Below, piece after piece: positions 1 through 9,248 of a DNA stretch of 64,000 bases. A program made the translations under genes and the position numbers. Each line of letters starts with the position of its first letter. The first letter of the stretch is position 1. The notes below the pieces were generated by a model. The model ran no database searches and was not told the origin of the DNA. It saw only the letters and a list, made by a program, of their open reading frames with translations. The stretch is from CAVRIA01 sp963721115 (GTDB taxonomy: Bacteria; Desulfobacterota; Binatia; HRBIN30; CADEER01): NCBI GenBank assembly GCA_963721115.1, contig CAVRIA010000008.1, positions 1-64,000 of the forward strand. The letters run 5' to 3'.

Positions 1-553
1 GACGTCGCCGGTAATGGTAAAGAAGAACTCGTCTCCGCCCTGATAGTGCCGATACATCTCCATCGTAGGCTCGCCGGCTTCAAGGAGCGGCCGTCGGTGC
101 ACCTCATGGACCTTGTAGATCTGCTCATCGCGGCGCATTGCCGAATAGGGGTTGCCTGCGAAGAAGCGAAGCACTTCGTCCGCATTTTCTTCGGTTGCAA
201 CCGTTCAGCCATTTCAGGTTCTCGAGGTCTACGAGAATCAGGGAGTGCTGCTTTCCGCGGCGTTGCTCCGACGCCCAGTTTTGCAGGTCGAATTCCCAGG
301 CTCTGAAGTTCGGTATGCCAGGAACTTCCTCGTCATGGAGTCGCGACTTTAGGTTTTGTAGATCGCGATCCTTCTCGCGAAGCTGACTTGCGTTGTCGAC
401 CGCTTCGTCAATCAGCTTGCGCATTTCGCGATCCCGTGTCGCGTCGACCACCTGCATCACCGCGATCAGGCAGGCACTGACAAGCAAGGCGACGCCGAGC
501 AGGACGACAATCGCGAGCCACAGCGGTATGCGATAGGAGGTGTTGGACGACAC
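1..553 (-). CDS. GGDEF diguanylate cyclase, 3' end beyond window, frameshifted
   Basis: Likely makes cyclic di-GMP at the inner membrane. Read from the right, the protein has a hydrophobic helix at about residues 10-32, a short charged coiled segment, then the start of a GGDEF domain (LILVDLENLKWLN). The frame breaks near 185-200; shifting by one base resumes the domain (NADEVLRFFAGN, then YRHYQGGDEFFFTITGDV at the very edge), so the GGDEF signature itself is intact. The chosen GTG start at 553 is uncertain: the same frame stays open to a TAG at 641-643 and encodes a second hydrophobic stretch (VLVVFVGGLLLALFGIL), so the true protein probably has two N-terminal membrane helices and an unseen start. 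The rest of the catalytic domain lies left of the window. Confidence 0.7.
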
Positions 554-1058
554 TTCCCATGCACCCTTACTCAGCGTTGTCCGGTCGAGGATTCCGAACA
601 GCGCCAGTAGCAGTCCTCCAACGAAAACGACGAGGACAGGCTAGTTTTCTGAGGTCTCGCTAACGCAAGATCGATGATTTGGAAGCCGAAAAATAGCCTG
701 GCCCCTTTTTCTCCTCTTGTTGGGAGTTCTAGAGAGTCGGCTCGCAGGTGTACACGAGGAGTGAATCGAAACGGCGCTGGCCAACCGGGGGGCGATCACG
801 GGAGCCGAAGTTGGAGTGATGCCATCGCGGTGGGGCGGCTGTCGTTCGTGGAGGAGGTCGAGCGCAATCTGGGCACGCGAGCACACTATCGGCAGGTCGT
901 CGCGGAAGACGGGCGTCGGCGCTGCGATACTGTGGCCGACGGCTGAAAACGGAAAGCCGAAAGCAAAACAGGACACGACTCGGCGGAACCCCCCTCGCCC
1001 CCTGATCGGGAGCATGGCATAAAGTTCTCATGCGACCTCATTCGCAGGAGAGACACCC
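554..1058. other. Intergenic, no supported gene
   Basis: About 500 bases. The part next to 553 (554-640) continues the reading frame of the diguanylate cyclase as a hydrophobic segment. Beyond that no frame on either strand looks like a protein. The last 20 bases hold a ribosome-binding site (caggagaga) for the dehydrogenase that starts at 1059. Confidence 0.5.
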
Positions 1059-1780
1059 GTGACTGGCCGCGTCGCAATCGTCACCGGCGCTTCGAGTGGG
1101 ATCGGCCTGGGGATCACGCGCGCGCTTCTCGAGCGCGCCTATCGTGTCGTCGCCAACTCGCGCACCATCAGCGACTCGAAGGATCTGCGACCCTCCGCGA
1201 ATCTCGTCCTCGTGGACGGGGACATCGGCAAGCAGGAGACGGCCACGAAGGTAGCCGATGCGGCCGTGGAACACTTCGACCGCGTCGACCTGCTCGTCAA
1301 CAACGCAGGGATATACCTTCCGAAGCCGTTCACCGATTACACGCCGGAGGACTTCGAACGGATGACCAGCACGAACATCGGCGGATACTTCTTCGTGACC
1401 CAGCGGGCGGTCGCGCAGATGCGCAAACAAAGGTCCGGTCACGTCGTGAGCATCTCGACGATGCTGACGGATCAGCCGCTGGCCGGCGCGACCATCTCGC
1501 TGCCTGTCATCACGAAGGCCACGATTCCGGCATTCAGCCGTGCCCTGGCCATGGAGTACGTGGCCGACGGCATCCGGGCCAATACGATCTCGCCCGGTGT
1601 CGTCGACACGCCGATGCACGCCAACGACGATCGCGAGCGCTGAAGAAGCTCCATCCCATTCCGCGCCTGGTGCAGATCTCCGAGATCGTGGACGCGTTGC
1701 TCTACTTGGAGTCGGCGCCGATGGTGAATGGAGAAAACATCCGCATCGATGGGGGAGCGCATGCCGGCGCCAAGTGGTAG
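1059..1780 (+). CDS. SDR-family oxidoreductase, one frameshift near 1640
   Basis: NAD(P)-dependent short-chain dehydrogenase, about 239 residues if repaired. The Rossmann glycine motif TGASSGIG is at residues 8-15 and NNAG near residue 84. The Ser of the active site is present (VVSISTM), but the position of the catalytic Tyr in YxxxK is a Pro (LPVITK); SDR subgroups with this Tyr-less pattern exist, so the reaction cannot be assigned. The first frame stops at 1643 just after HANDDRE; shifting one base restores the classical C-terminus (LHPIPRLVQISEIVDALLYL ... NGENIRIDGG) ending at 1780. GTG start with caggagaga upstream. The next gene is a zinc alcohol dehydrogenase on the same strand, 215 bases on. 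Confidence 0.75.
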
Positions 1781-1995
1781 TGCGGCCGCCGCCAGGGACC
1801 GTACACGTCCGGCAGCAGCCCTCGCCTGACGAGGTGACCACTACGCCACTGCGATTGGAGCGACCAAGGAAGTGGTCGAGGCGATTTTCTTCTCTCGAAG
1901 GTCAACCCGGCACTGAATCCGGCGGCGTCCGATGACTCCTCGGTTCGAGCGCCGAACGCGGCACGTGCTCTTCAACGATTTTGCAGGAGGACTGG

Positions 1996-3030
1996 ATGGC
2001 GACAAAAGCGGTGGGAACGATGAAAGCCGCTCAGATCAGCAAGGCAGGCGGCGATTTCGAGTTGGTCGAACGCGATATTCCCGAACCAGGTCCGGGGCAA
2101 GTGCGGGTTAAGGTGGAAGCCTGCGGGATCTGCCACAGCGACGCGTTCGTAAAGGACGGGGCCTGGCCGGGCCTGCAATATCCCCGTGTGCCGGGACATG
2201 AGATTGCCGGAGTCGTCGATGGCGTCGGAGGGGGAGTCAGGGGCTGTGAAAAACTGGCCAGCGCGTCGGGATCGGCTGGCACGGTGGCAATGATTTCGCT
2301 GCGATCAATGTCGGCGCGGCGAATTTTGCCATGTGCGTCAATCGCAGGTCACGGGAATCGACTTCGATGGCGGCTATGCCGAATACATGATTGCTCCGGC
2401 GGAAGCGCTGGCCGCGATTCCTCACGAGGTACCAGCGGAAGAGGGCGGGCCGTTGATGTGCGCAGGCGTGACGGTCTTCAATGCCCTGCGCAACTCCGGC
2501 GCGCGTCCCGGTGACGTCGTCGCGGTCCAGGGATTGGCGGCCTCGGGCATCTTGGCGTGCAATACGCTCGCAAAATGGGCTTCGAAACGGTTGCGCTGGG
2601 ACGCGGCGAAGACAAAGAACCGCTCGCGAAGAAACTCGGCGCGCACCATTATCTCGATGCGTCCGCCGTCGATACGGTGGCTGAATTGCAGAAGCTCGGT
2701 GGCGCGCGAGTGATTCTTGCGACGGCGCCGAGCGCGAAGGCGATTTCCGACGTCGTCGGTGGACTGGGGGTGAACGGCAAGCTCTTGGTTCCGGCTGCGC
2801 CGAACGATCCGCTCAGCGTGAGCGCGACGGCGTTGTTGATCGGACGCCGGCAAATCTCCGGCTGGTATTCCGGCACCGCCCGCGACTCGCAGGACACGTT
2901 GGAATTCAGCGCGCTGAGCGACGTACATCCCATGATCGAGAAGTATCCTCTGAGTCGCGTGGCGGAGGCGTACGAGCGAATGCACAGCGGCAAGGTGCGC
3001 TTTCGCGTTGTTCTCATGATGGGTAGCTGA
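1996..3030 (+). CDS. Zinc-dependent alcohol dehydrogenase, two frameshifts
   Basis: Medium-chain alcohol dehydrogenase that would oxidise a primary alcohol with NAD(P). It must be read in three frames: 1996 to about 2260 (GHE zinc motif as PRVPGHEIAGVVDGVG, catalytic-zinc Cys in ACGICHSD), about 2270-2560 (GGYAEYMIAPAEALAAIP, middle of the catalytic domain) and about 2557-3030 (cofactor domain and C-terminus, GAHHYLDAS ... MIEKYPLSRVAEAYERM). The glycine-rich nucleotide loop falls at the second break. Start ATG 1996 is preceded by a clean aggagg at 1984-1989. Every family block is present in order with nothing missing, which favours sequencing error over decay, although as written the gene is not translatable. 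Confidence 0.8.
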
Positions 3031-3153
3031 GCCAGCGGTCGCCTACCGATTCGTCGCGCCCCTTCCGTAGTAGAAGTGAATGCAGGGCGCGCACTGGGGA
3101 TCGACCGCGGAAAGACGCGGGTTTGCGCGCGTGAGATCCGAGGGCGGCCGCGT

Positions 3154-4646
3154 TCAGGTGCCGCAGAACGTCTTGTAGCGCGCCGTGAACTCGCGCGGCG
3201 CGGGTTCGGCGTAGCGCTCCCAGCCGGGGCGCTCGTCGAATGGATGGGTGACGACGTCGAGCAGGCGATCGAACGGAGCCAGGTCGCCGTGCTCGGATGC
3301 GGCAGCGAGCGCTTCTTCGACGCGCTGATTGCGCGGAACGTACAGTGGATTGACGCGGCACATGGCGGCCCGCCGTTCGCCTCCCGAACGCGATTCCCGC
3401 TCCGCCCGCCGGTGCCATCGCTCGAGCCAGGCCGCGAGCGCCGTCGGGTCCGCGAACAGCGACGAGAGCGGGCGATCGTCGCCGCAGGCGGCGTCGCCGA
3501 GCCGCCGCCATGCCATGGTGAAGTCGACCGCTGTGCCTCCAGCAACGCGAGCCAATCGGCGGCGAGCTCCTCGTCGCCATCGTCCGCCGTAACCAGGCCC
3601 AGTTTCGCGCGCGCGCCGGCGAGCCAGCAGGACGAGTATCGGCCCGGGAACGCGTCGATCACCTCCGTCGCGCGCGCGACCGCCTGCGCCGTCGACGTCG
3701 GGTCGACCAGCGGCAGCAGAGTCTCCGCGAAGCGGGCGAGGTTCCAGCGCGCGATCAGCGGTTGGTTGCCGTACGCGTAGCGTCCGTGCGCGTCGATGGA
3801 GCTGAAGACCGTCCGTGGATCGTAGGCCTCGAGAAAGGCGCAGGGACCGTAATCGATGGTCTCACCGGAAACGGTCATGTTGTCGGTGTTCATGACACCG
3901 TGGATGAAGCCGACCAGCATCCACTGCGCGACCAGCGCCGCCTGCCGCGACGCAACCCGGCGCAGCAGGCCGAGGTAGAGATCGGGATCGGCGATCAGGT
4001 CGGGATCGTGGCGGTCGATGACGTACTCCGCCAGGGCGCGCACGGTGTCGTACGCGCCGCGCGCGGCAAAGAACTGGAACGTACCCACCCGCACGTGGCT
4101 CGCGGCCACTCGGGTCAGCAGCGCGCCGGGGAGCGGCTGTTCGCGCCACACCACCTCACCGGTGCGGACGGCCGCCAGCGTCCGGGTGGTCGGGATGCCG
4201 AGTGCGTGCATCGCCTCACCCATCAGGTACTCGCGAAGTACCGGGCCGACCGCGGCCTTCCCGTCGCCATCGCGTGAGAACGGCGTGCGGCCGGAGCCCT
4301 TGAGGGCGATGTCGCGGCGCCGGCCGTGGCGGTCGATCACCTCGCCGAGGAGTACCGCGCGCCCGTCGCCGAGCTGCGGCGTGAACCCGCCGAACTGGTG
4401 TCCGGCGTAGGCCTGCGCGATCGGCGTCGCCCCCGCGGGCACGACGTTGCCGGCGAACACCGCGGCGGCGAGCGCGGGATCGAGCGCGGCGACGTTCAGG
4501 CCGAGCTCGGTGGCGAGCGCGCCGTTGAGGCGCAGGAGCTCCGGCGCCGGCACGGTCGCGGGCGTCACCGGCGCGTAGCAGCCCGTCAGCTCTCGGGCGT
4601 AGGTGTTGTCGAATCGAAACAGCTCTGGGTTGGCAGCGGTGCTCAT
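3154..4646 (-). CDS. selO: Protein adenylyltransferase SelO, one frameshift near 3535
   Basis: Pseudokinase-fold enzyme that transfers AMP to Ser/Thr/Tyr of target proteins. About 495 residues when repaired, the usual SelO size. Recognised from FRFDNTYARELTGCY at the N-terminus, GHQFGGFTPQLGDGRA (residues 82-97), KGSGRTPFSRDGDGKA (116-131), the REYLMGEAMHALGIPTTR helix and the magnesium/nucleotide loop HGVMNTDNMTVSGETIDYGP. The frame breaks after ADWLALLEA; a one-base shift restores MAWRRLGDAACGD and the C-terminus ending in ERYAEPAPREFTARYKTFCGT. The start ATG at 4646 (MSTAANPELF) is internal to a longer open frame that runs in from the upstream gene, so the fusion is an artefact of that gene's frameshift. 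Convergent with the alcohol dehydrogenase. Confidence 0.9.
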
Positions 4647-4801
4647 CGGCGGCGATTCTGGCGCGGACGGTGTGGGCGACGCGACGGCCGAAGATTCCAC
4701 GCTCGGCGCCGTCCCGCAAGCGAGCGCGGAGAGCGTGAAACCGTAGTATCGCACGGCGACATAGCTCGAGATGGGGCCGGGCGGGGCTGCAGCGGGCCCG
4801 T

Positions 4802-5813
4802 CTAAGGCGGCGGAAGGGTGCACATGCCGAGCGCTGCGTAGCAGCGATGGTTGACGCACGCACCTCCTGGACAAACACCGTCGCCGGCGCACGGGGTGCG
4901 GACGCAGCGCGAGACCCCGGTCTCGTCGGCGAGGCAGGATGAAGAGTGGCCCGCACTCGCTACCGCTGCACGGCTTCGGGACGCAGCGCAGGCTGGTGTC
5001 ACAGATCTCGTTCGTGCCGCAGGCGGCGGTTGTTGCGCATCCCGGCACGCACAGGTGAATGCCAGGGTCGCAGACGCAGTCCTCCGGCTGGGCAGGCTCA
5101 CAGATGTACCCCTCACCTCGGTCACGGCAGTCGGTATCCCGCGTACACTCGTCCGAACGCTCTTGGCAGATACCGCAACCGATGAATCCGCCCGGCTCCA
5201 CGCACGGCTCGGCGTTGGGGCATTCGAGCGAGTCATGACACTGGCCGCAGCCGATCAAGGCGTTGTGCACGGCGGCGACAAGCTCGTTCACCGTGATGCG
5301 CCCGTTGCCGTCGGTATCGAGACGCGCACAAGTGTCGCCGGACTGCCCCTCGAGGGCCAGCGTGACGCCGAGGACGACCTCGTTGACCTCGACCGAGTCG
5401 TTACGGTCGCAGTCGCCCGCACAGAAGATTGCTTCGGGGGTGACGCCAAAGGCGAGGGACTTGCGGGCGAAGGGCGCCACCAGCTCGATGACGTGTGGTC
5501 CCGGGGATGCATCGCCCGGAACGGTGAAGCCGGTTCGATAATCCGGCCCTTGGCCGTCGAAGGCCTGCACCTCCTGCCCATCGAACAAGAGGGAGACGGT
5601 ACGATGATAGCGAATGCCGGTGCAGAGACCGCGCACGCTGATCGACGTGTCGGGGGGAGCAGCGAGCGGCGAAGCGTTGATCGTGCAGCTCGTCGTGTCC
5701 GAGATTTGCCCGAGCACCCGGCCGCACTGCCCGCCAGCGGCTGCGATGACGAGGACAGGCAGGAGCATTCGCGACAACGAGCGGCGTGGCGTTGGTTCCT
5801 TTGGGGGCGTCAT
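4802..5813 (-). CDS. Secreted Cys-rich protein with dockerin-like calcium repeats, one frameshift near 4945
   Basis: Exported protein of about 336 residues, function unknown. A signal peptide (MLLPVLVIAAAGGQCG) is followed by a beta-rich domain, then a pair of EF-hand-like repeats (CAGDCDRNDSVEVNEVV, then LDTDGNGRITVNELVAAVHN) of the dockerin type, and a long Cys-rich tail with many CxxC and CxxxC spacings, such as TRDTDCRDRGEGYICEP and CDTSLRCVPKPC. The first frame leaves the Cys pattern near 4945; the frame shifted by one base continues it (TGVSRCVRTPCAGDGVC ... CYAALGMCTLPPP) to the stop at 4802. The same repeat type occurs in the diheme cytochrome at 59.2 kb. No cohesin was seen, so a scaffold role should not be assumed. 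Confidence 0.7.
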
Positions 5814-6111
5814 CCGACTACCTCAGCGCAGGATCATTCTAGCACGACATCTTCATTGGAGTGACGAGTCGGCTCGGCCGCTCACCAGCCAATCCAGTTC
5901 CAGCCAAAGGACACGCGCGAGTCGGAACATAGAACCGCACCATTTTCCGGGCCGCGGCCCAATCGCCGCGCCGAACCCTACGAAGAGGCGACCCTGCACT
6001 GCGAGGAACCTCCCCGATCGCAAAGTGGGGGGCGGCATTGCGGCACGCCTTCTTGCGCTGCACACACAGAGTCACTTGCCTTGTCGAGCACCGTATGTAC
6101 ATCGTAATGAT
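5814..6111. other. Intergenic region upstream of brnTA
   Basis: Nearly 300 bases without a convincing gene. Near its right end it holds an 8-base palindrome ATGTACAT at 6095-6102, and a 10-base palindrome GTGACGTCAC overlaps the brnT start codon (6112-6121). Either could be an operator for the BrnA antitoxin, which is known to repress its own operon; this is inference. Confidence 0.35.
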
Positions 6112-6405
6112 GTGACGTCACTCCGATTCGAATGGGACGACAAGAAGGCCGCTCTGAATCTGCGCAAGCACGGTGTCTCATTCATCGAGGCTTCGACGGT
6201 CTTCGAGGATGAGAACGCTTTGTGCATGGAGGATCTGGAGCATTCCGAAAGTGAAGAGCGCCTTCTCATTCTCGGTCTCAGCGCGAGGTCGCGCATTCTG
6301 GTCGTCGTCCATTGCTATCGCAAAGAAGACGAGGTCATCCGGATTATTTCGGCACGCAGGGCATCAGCGCGGCAGCGCCAGACCTACGAACGGAGGAAGG
6401 AATGA
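6112..6405 (+). CDS. brnT: BrnT-family toxin
   Basis: Toxin of a type II toxin-antitoxin pair, a RelE-like ribonuclease that slows translation under stress. 97 residues, the normal size. The family signature is clear: LRFEWDDKKAALNLRKHGVSF at the N-terminus, EDLEHSESEERLLILGLS in the middle, and VVVHCYR ... IRIISARRASARQRQTYE at the end, where the conserved Arg residues of the RISARxA block lie. A GTG start at 6112 is chosen because the domain begins immediately after it. The stop overlaps the brnA start (ATGA), the usual coupling for this pair. Confidence 0.88.
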   Translation: MTSLRFEWDDKKAALNLRKHGVSFIEASTVFEDENALCMEDLEHSESEERLLILGLSARSRILVVVHCYRKEDEVIRIISARRASARQRQTYERRKE

Positions 6406-6641
6406 AAGAGCCAGATTTCAGCAGGGCGAAGCGAAATCCGTTTGCCAAGAAGCTCAAGCGTCAGCGGCGGTCGGTGACGATCCGCCTCGATGCCTCGACG
6501 ATCGAGTACTTTAAGGGCATGTCGGAAGACACGGGGATTCCCTACCAAACCCTGATCAACCTGTATCTCCGCGACTGCGCGGCGACGGCGAGAAGCCTGG
6601 GCCTTGCGTGGAACACGAAGCACCGTTCGACCGCAGCATAA
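6402..6641 (+). CDS. brnA: BrnA-family antitoxin
   Basis: 79-residue DNA-binding antitoxin that should neutralise BrnT and repress the operon. The N-terminal part (MKEPDFSRAKRNPFAKKLK) is the toxin-wrapping region; the C-terminal part SVTIRLDASTIEYFKGMS ... IPYQTLINLYLRDCA is a ribbon-helix-helix fold with the expected beta strand and YQTLINxYL helix. The start ATG at 6402 overlaps the brnT stop; the brnT tail supplies the ribosome-binding site (cggaggaagg). Confidence 0.88.
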   Translation: MKEPDFSRAKRNPFAKKLKRQRRSVTIRLDASTIEYFKGMSEDTGIPYQTLINLYLRDCAATARSLGLAWNTKHRSTAA

Positions 6642-6651
6642 CCGTCCCGGC

Positions 6652-6810
6652 GGCCAGGCATCTGGCGACACGGAAATCTCGGAGCGCGACCTGAGGGAGG
6701 AGCTGCGGCTCAGCGGCGCCCACATCGACGACCCAGCGGAGGTGGAGCTCGCCTGCCTCGAGCGCAACGGCCGCATCAGCGTTCTGCCGCGCCGCCAGAC
6801 CGACGGCTGA
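6652..6810 (+). pseudogene. C-terminal remnant of a DUF421 (YetF-like) membrane protein
   Basis: The last about 50 codons before the stop at 6808-6810 read SERDLREELRLSG ... DPAEVELACLERNGRISVLPR, which matches the C-terminal cytoplasmic domain of DUF421/YetF proteins (a helix, then a VxxAxLExNGxISVIPR strand pair). The membrane part that should come first is absent; its place is taken by brnA, which ends 10 bases before the remnant. This suggests that the toxin-antitoxin pair was inserted into, or replaced, a DUF421 gene. Confidence 0.55.
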
Positions 6811-7027
6811 GCGGGGCCGCGCGTGCACGCCGTCTTGGTCTTTGCTGTCACCCGCTGCCATTTCGCTTGATCGGCCACTCAGAAACCAACAAACGAAGTA
6901 CGTCCCTTCTGTTCCCTCGCTGCAGCGCTATCGTTCTCGCCTTCGTGTCCTTCGCGGTTGCCATTTTCATGCCTCTTCGAGCGTGCGAGGTTGGCGACTT
7001 CGTGGTCCAAAGTTTGTCGGATCAACG

Positions 7028-8023
7028 CTAGTCTATTGATCCATCACGTGACGCCGGAAGCTCGTCGTCCGCCGACTCCGCCACGCGCCGGATCTCGGTC
7101 TCGATGTCCGAGACGTTCTGCAGCACCACGGCGCGGCTACGGCCGAGCGCGCGCGCGACCTCCCCGGCGTCGCGCCCGCCGAGCCAGATCTCGACCTCTT
7201 TCGGCAGCTCGGCCTCGATCCGCCGGATCTGTTCGACCGCGCGGCGCCGGTTGTCCCTCGACACCACCGACAGACCGACGATGCGCACGCGCGTCTTGCA
7301 AGCGGCGGCGAGAACCTCGTCGGGAGGTAGATCGACGCCTGCATAGGCGACGCCCAGGCCCGCCTGCAGACAGAGCAGCGCAACGACGGAAAGGCCGAGC
7401 TCGTGTCGCTCCCCACTCGGCGACGTGAGAAGCAGGGACGGAGCGCGGCGCGGAGCGCGAAGCCGGATCATCCCACCGAAGAGATTTCGCAGCATGGTCG
7501 ACACCAGATGCTCTTCGGCGACCGAGAGCTCGCCGACTCGCCACCGTTCGCCGATGCTTTCGAGCAGCGGAACGCCGATGCGGCTCACGAACTGCCGCGC
7601 CCCCAACGCCATCAGTGACTCGCCGAGTAGCCGTTCGACCTCGGCGGAATCGAAGGCGTTCAGAGCGGACAGAACGCGATCGAGGACCTCCTCTTCCGTT
7701 CCGAGCGCGGATGTCGTGCTCTCGCCGTGGGCGGGAGAAGCTTTCTGGACGATCTCCCGCAGAACCTCCGGCTTCATGCCCGCGATGTCGCCAATGGCGC
7801 GGCCGCGCGCCACCAGGTGGGCGAGCAGTCGCAGGTGGGCAATGTCGGCGCCGCTGTATAGGCGCGCCCCGCGCGGCCCGCGAACCGGAGAGATCACGGC
7901 ATGCCGCCGCTCCCAGGCGCGGATCACGTCGGGGCTGAGCCCGGTCAGCCGCGCCACTGTTTTCATCGGATAGGCCTCGTGCACCACCTCGGTGTTCTCC
8001 GCCTGTCGGGGCTTGTTCTTCAT
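7028..8023 (-). CDS. CarH/LitR-like MerR regulator with adenosylcobalamin-binding domain
   Basis: 331-residue transcription factor. Residues 17-75 form a MerR-type DNA-binding domain (YPMKTVARLTGLSPDVIRAW, WERRH, then RLYSGADIAHLRLL). Residues 110-185 are the helical B12-cap domain with the CarH signature W-x9-E-H (W161, E171, H172 in RWRVGELSVAEEHLV). Residues 195-320 are a Rossmann-like B12-binding domain with the axial-ligand motif E-x-H-x-x-G (ERHELG, H207). In CarH/LitR these residues hold adenosylcobalamin, which makes the protein a repressor in the dark that lets go in light. Last gene of a minus-strand lipid-modification operon, so probably autoregulated; 130 bases separate it from the methyltransferase gene. 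Confidence 0.87.
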   Translation of the reverse strand: MKNKPRQAENTEVVHEAYPMKTVARLTGLSPDVIRAWERRHAVISPVRGPRGARLYSGADIAHLRLLAHLVARGRAIGDIAGMKPEVLREIVQKASPAHGESTTSALGTEEEVLDRVLSALNAFDSAEVERLLGESLMALGARQFVSRIGVPLLESIGERWRVGELSVAEEHLVSTMLRNLFGGMIRLRAPRRAPSLLLTSPSGERHELGLSVVALLCLQAGLGVAYAGVDLPPDEVLAAACKTRVRIVGLSVVSRDNRRRAVEQIRRIEAELPKEVEIWLGGRDAGEVARALGRSRAVVLQNVSDIETEIRRVAESADDELPASRDGSID

Positions 8024-8153
8024 CACTGGCCTCCAGTCCTGGGCACGTCGCGCCACGGCGCTGTTCGATCTTCGGGAAGAGGCGCGGTCAGAGGAGAGTG
8101 TTTGCCCGGCGCTTCCCTGTTCTCGCTCTCCGGTCGACCCGCGGCCGTCCGCT

Positions 8154-9248
8154 TCAACGGCGCACGAAGCGGTGGTGCCGGACTCCCCATTCTCTGCCGG
8201 CGGAGAACGCGAACATCTCCGCGCAGCCGAGGAAGAAAAGCCGCCAGCGGCGGATGGAGCGCGCCGGCTCATCGCGTCGACCAGCGCGACTGAAGAGCGC
8301 CGCGAGCTCGCGGGACGCGCGGTCGAGGTTCGCCAACCAGGCCTCTGCCGTGCGTGCGTAGTGGGTTCCGTCGAGCCACCAGCTGGTGTCCAGCGCGAGG
8401 TCGTCCTGGAAGTGGGCGAGCAGGTTCGCGGACGGCATCGTCCCGCCGGTGAAAAAGTGGCGCGCCATCCAGTTCGACGCTCCATCGGCATCGTAGAGGT
8501 AGGCATGATTGCGGTGGCAGAAGATGTGAACGAAGAGCTGGCCGCGCGGGCGCAGCCAGCTGCGGATGCGTCGGAGTAGAAGCTGGTAGTTCCGCGCGTG
8601 CTCGAACATCTCCACCGAAACGACGCGGTCGAAGCGCTCGGGAAATTCGAGGCGGTTGATGTCCGCAGTGACCACATCGACGTTGGTCAGGCCGGAGCGC
8701 GCCGCCCGCGCCGCAATGAAGCGGCCCTGCGCCACCGAGTTCGATACGGCGACCACGCGCGTGCGGGGTTGGCGCTCGGCGAGCCAGAGCGAGAACGATC
8801 CCCAGCCGCACCCGAGATCGAGCACTTCCATGCCGTCCTCCACCCCGGCGCGCTCGGCCGTCAGGGCGAGCATCGCCTCCTCGGCGTCGTCGAGCGTCGG
8901 CGTGCCGTCCGACCAGTACCCGCAGCTGTACTTCAGACGTCGCCCCAGCACCCGCTCATAGAACTCCGGCGGTACCTCGTAGTGCTGCTGGTTCGCCGTC
9001 GCGACCGCTACGGCGATCGGCATGCTCTTCAGGCGCTCCGCCAGTGCCGCGGCCGACCTTCCGGTTGCCGCGGCCGACCCTCCGCTCTGGCGCTGCTCCT
9101 GTAGGCGATCGCGAACGAAGCGCCGGATACCGGCGCGGATCAGCGGGTCCGGTAGCCAGCCCCGCTCGGCGAGGTCGATCGCGGCGGCTACCAGCGCGTC
9201 CCGACCGGGAGCCGTCGGGGACTTACGCAGCGCGATGTCGTTCATCAT
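8154..9248 (-). CDS. SAM-dependent lipid methyltransferase, cyclopropane-fatty-acid-synthase-like
   Basis: 364-residue class I methyltransferase of the CFA-synthase superfamily, expected to methylate unsaturated acyl chains of membrane phospholipid. Substrate-binding block NQQHYEVPPEFYERVLGRRLKYSCGYW at about residues 86-112, SAM loop VLDLGCGWGSFSLWLA near 143-158, acidic ribose-binding and catalytic segment VVSVEMFEHARNY, and the HIFCHRNHAYLYD block typical of this second subgroup, which differs from classical Cfa. Two adjacent ATG codons at 9248 and 9245 can start it; both overlap the DUF1365 stop, indicating translational coupling. UfaM of furan-fatty-acid synthesis belongs to the same broad family, so that chemistry is a possible alternative. 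Confidence 0.82.
   Translation of the reverse strand: MMNDIALRKSPTAPGRDALVAAAIDLAERGWLPDPLIRAGIRRFVRDRLQEQRQSGGSAAATGRSAAALAERLKSMPIAVAVATANQQHYEVPPEFYERVLGRRLKYSCGYWSDGTPTLDDAEEAMLALTAERAGVEDGMEVLDLGCGWGSFSLWLAERQPRTRVVAVSNSVAQGRFIAARAARSGLTNVDVVTADINRLEFPERFDRVVSVEMFEHARNYQLLLRRIRSWLRPRGQLFVHIFCHRNHAYLYDADGASNWMARHFFTGGTMPSANLLAHFQDDLALDTSWWLDGTHYARTAEAWLANLDRASRELAALFSRAGRRDEPARSIRRWRLFFLGCAEMFAFSAGREWGVRHHRFVRR

Noticed and set aside
1860..1960. Protein-like stretch GDHYATAIGATKEVVEAIF between the two left-end dehydrogenases
   Set aside because: Only about 20 codons before a stop, with no identifiable family; insufficient to call a remnant.
5250..5420. Dockerin repeats taken as evidence of a cellulosome
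   Set aside because: No cohesin or glycoside hydrolase was found; the repeats are common in non-cellulosomal secreted proteins.
2649..5813. A single 1054-codon open frame joining the Cys-rich protein and SelO
   Set aside because: The join falls after the Cys-rich protein loses its pattern at a frameshift; SelO has its own start at 4646 with a family-typical N-terminus. The fusion is an artefact.
6081..6110. Promoter-like TTGTCG-N18-TAATGA before brnT
   Set aside because: The transcription start would fall inside the coding sequence, so it cannot serve the chosen start.
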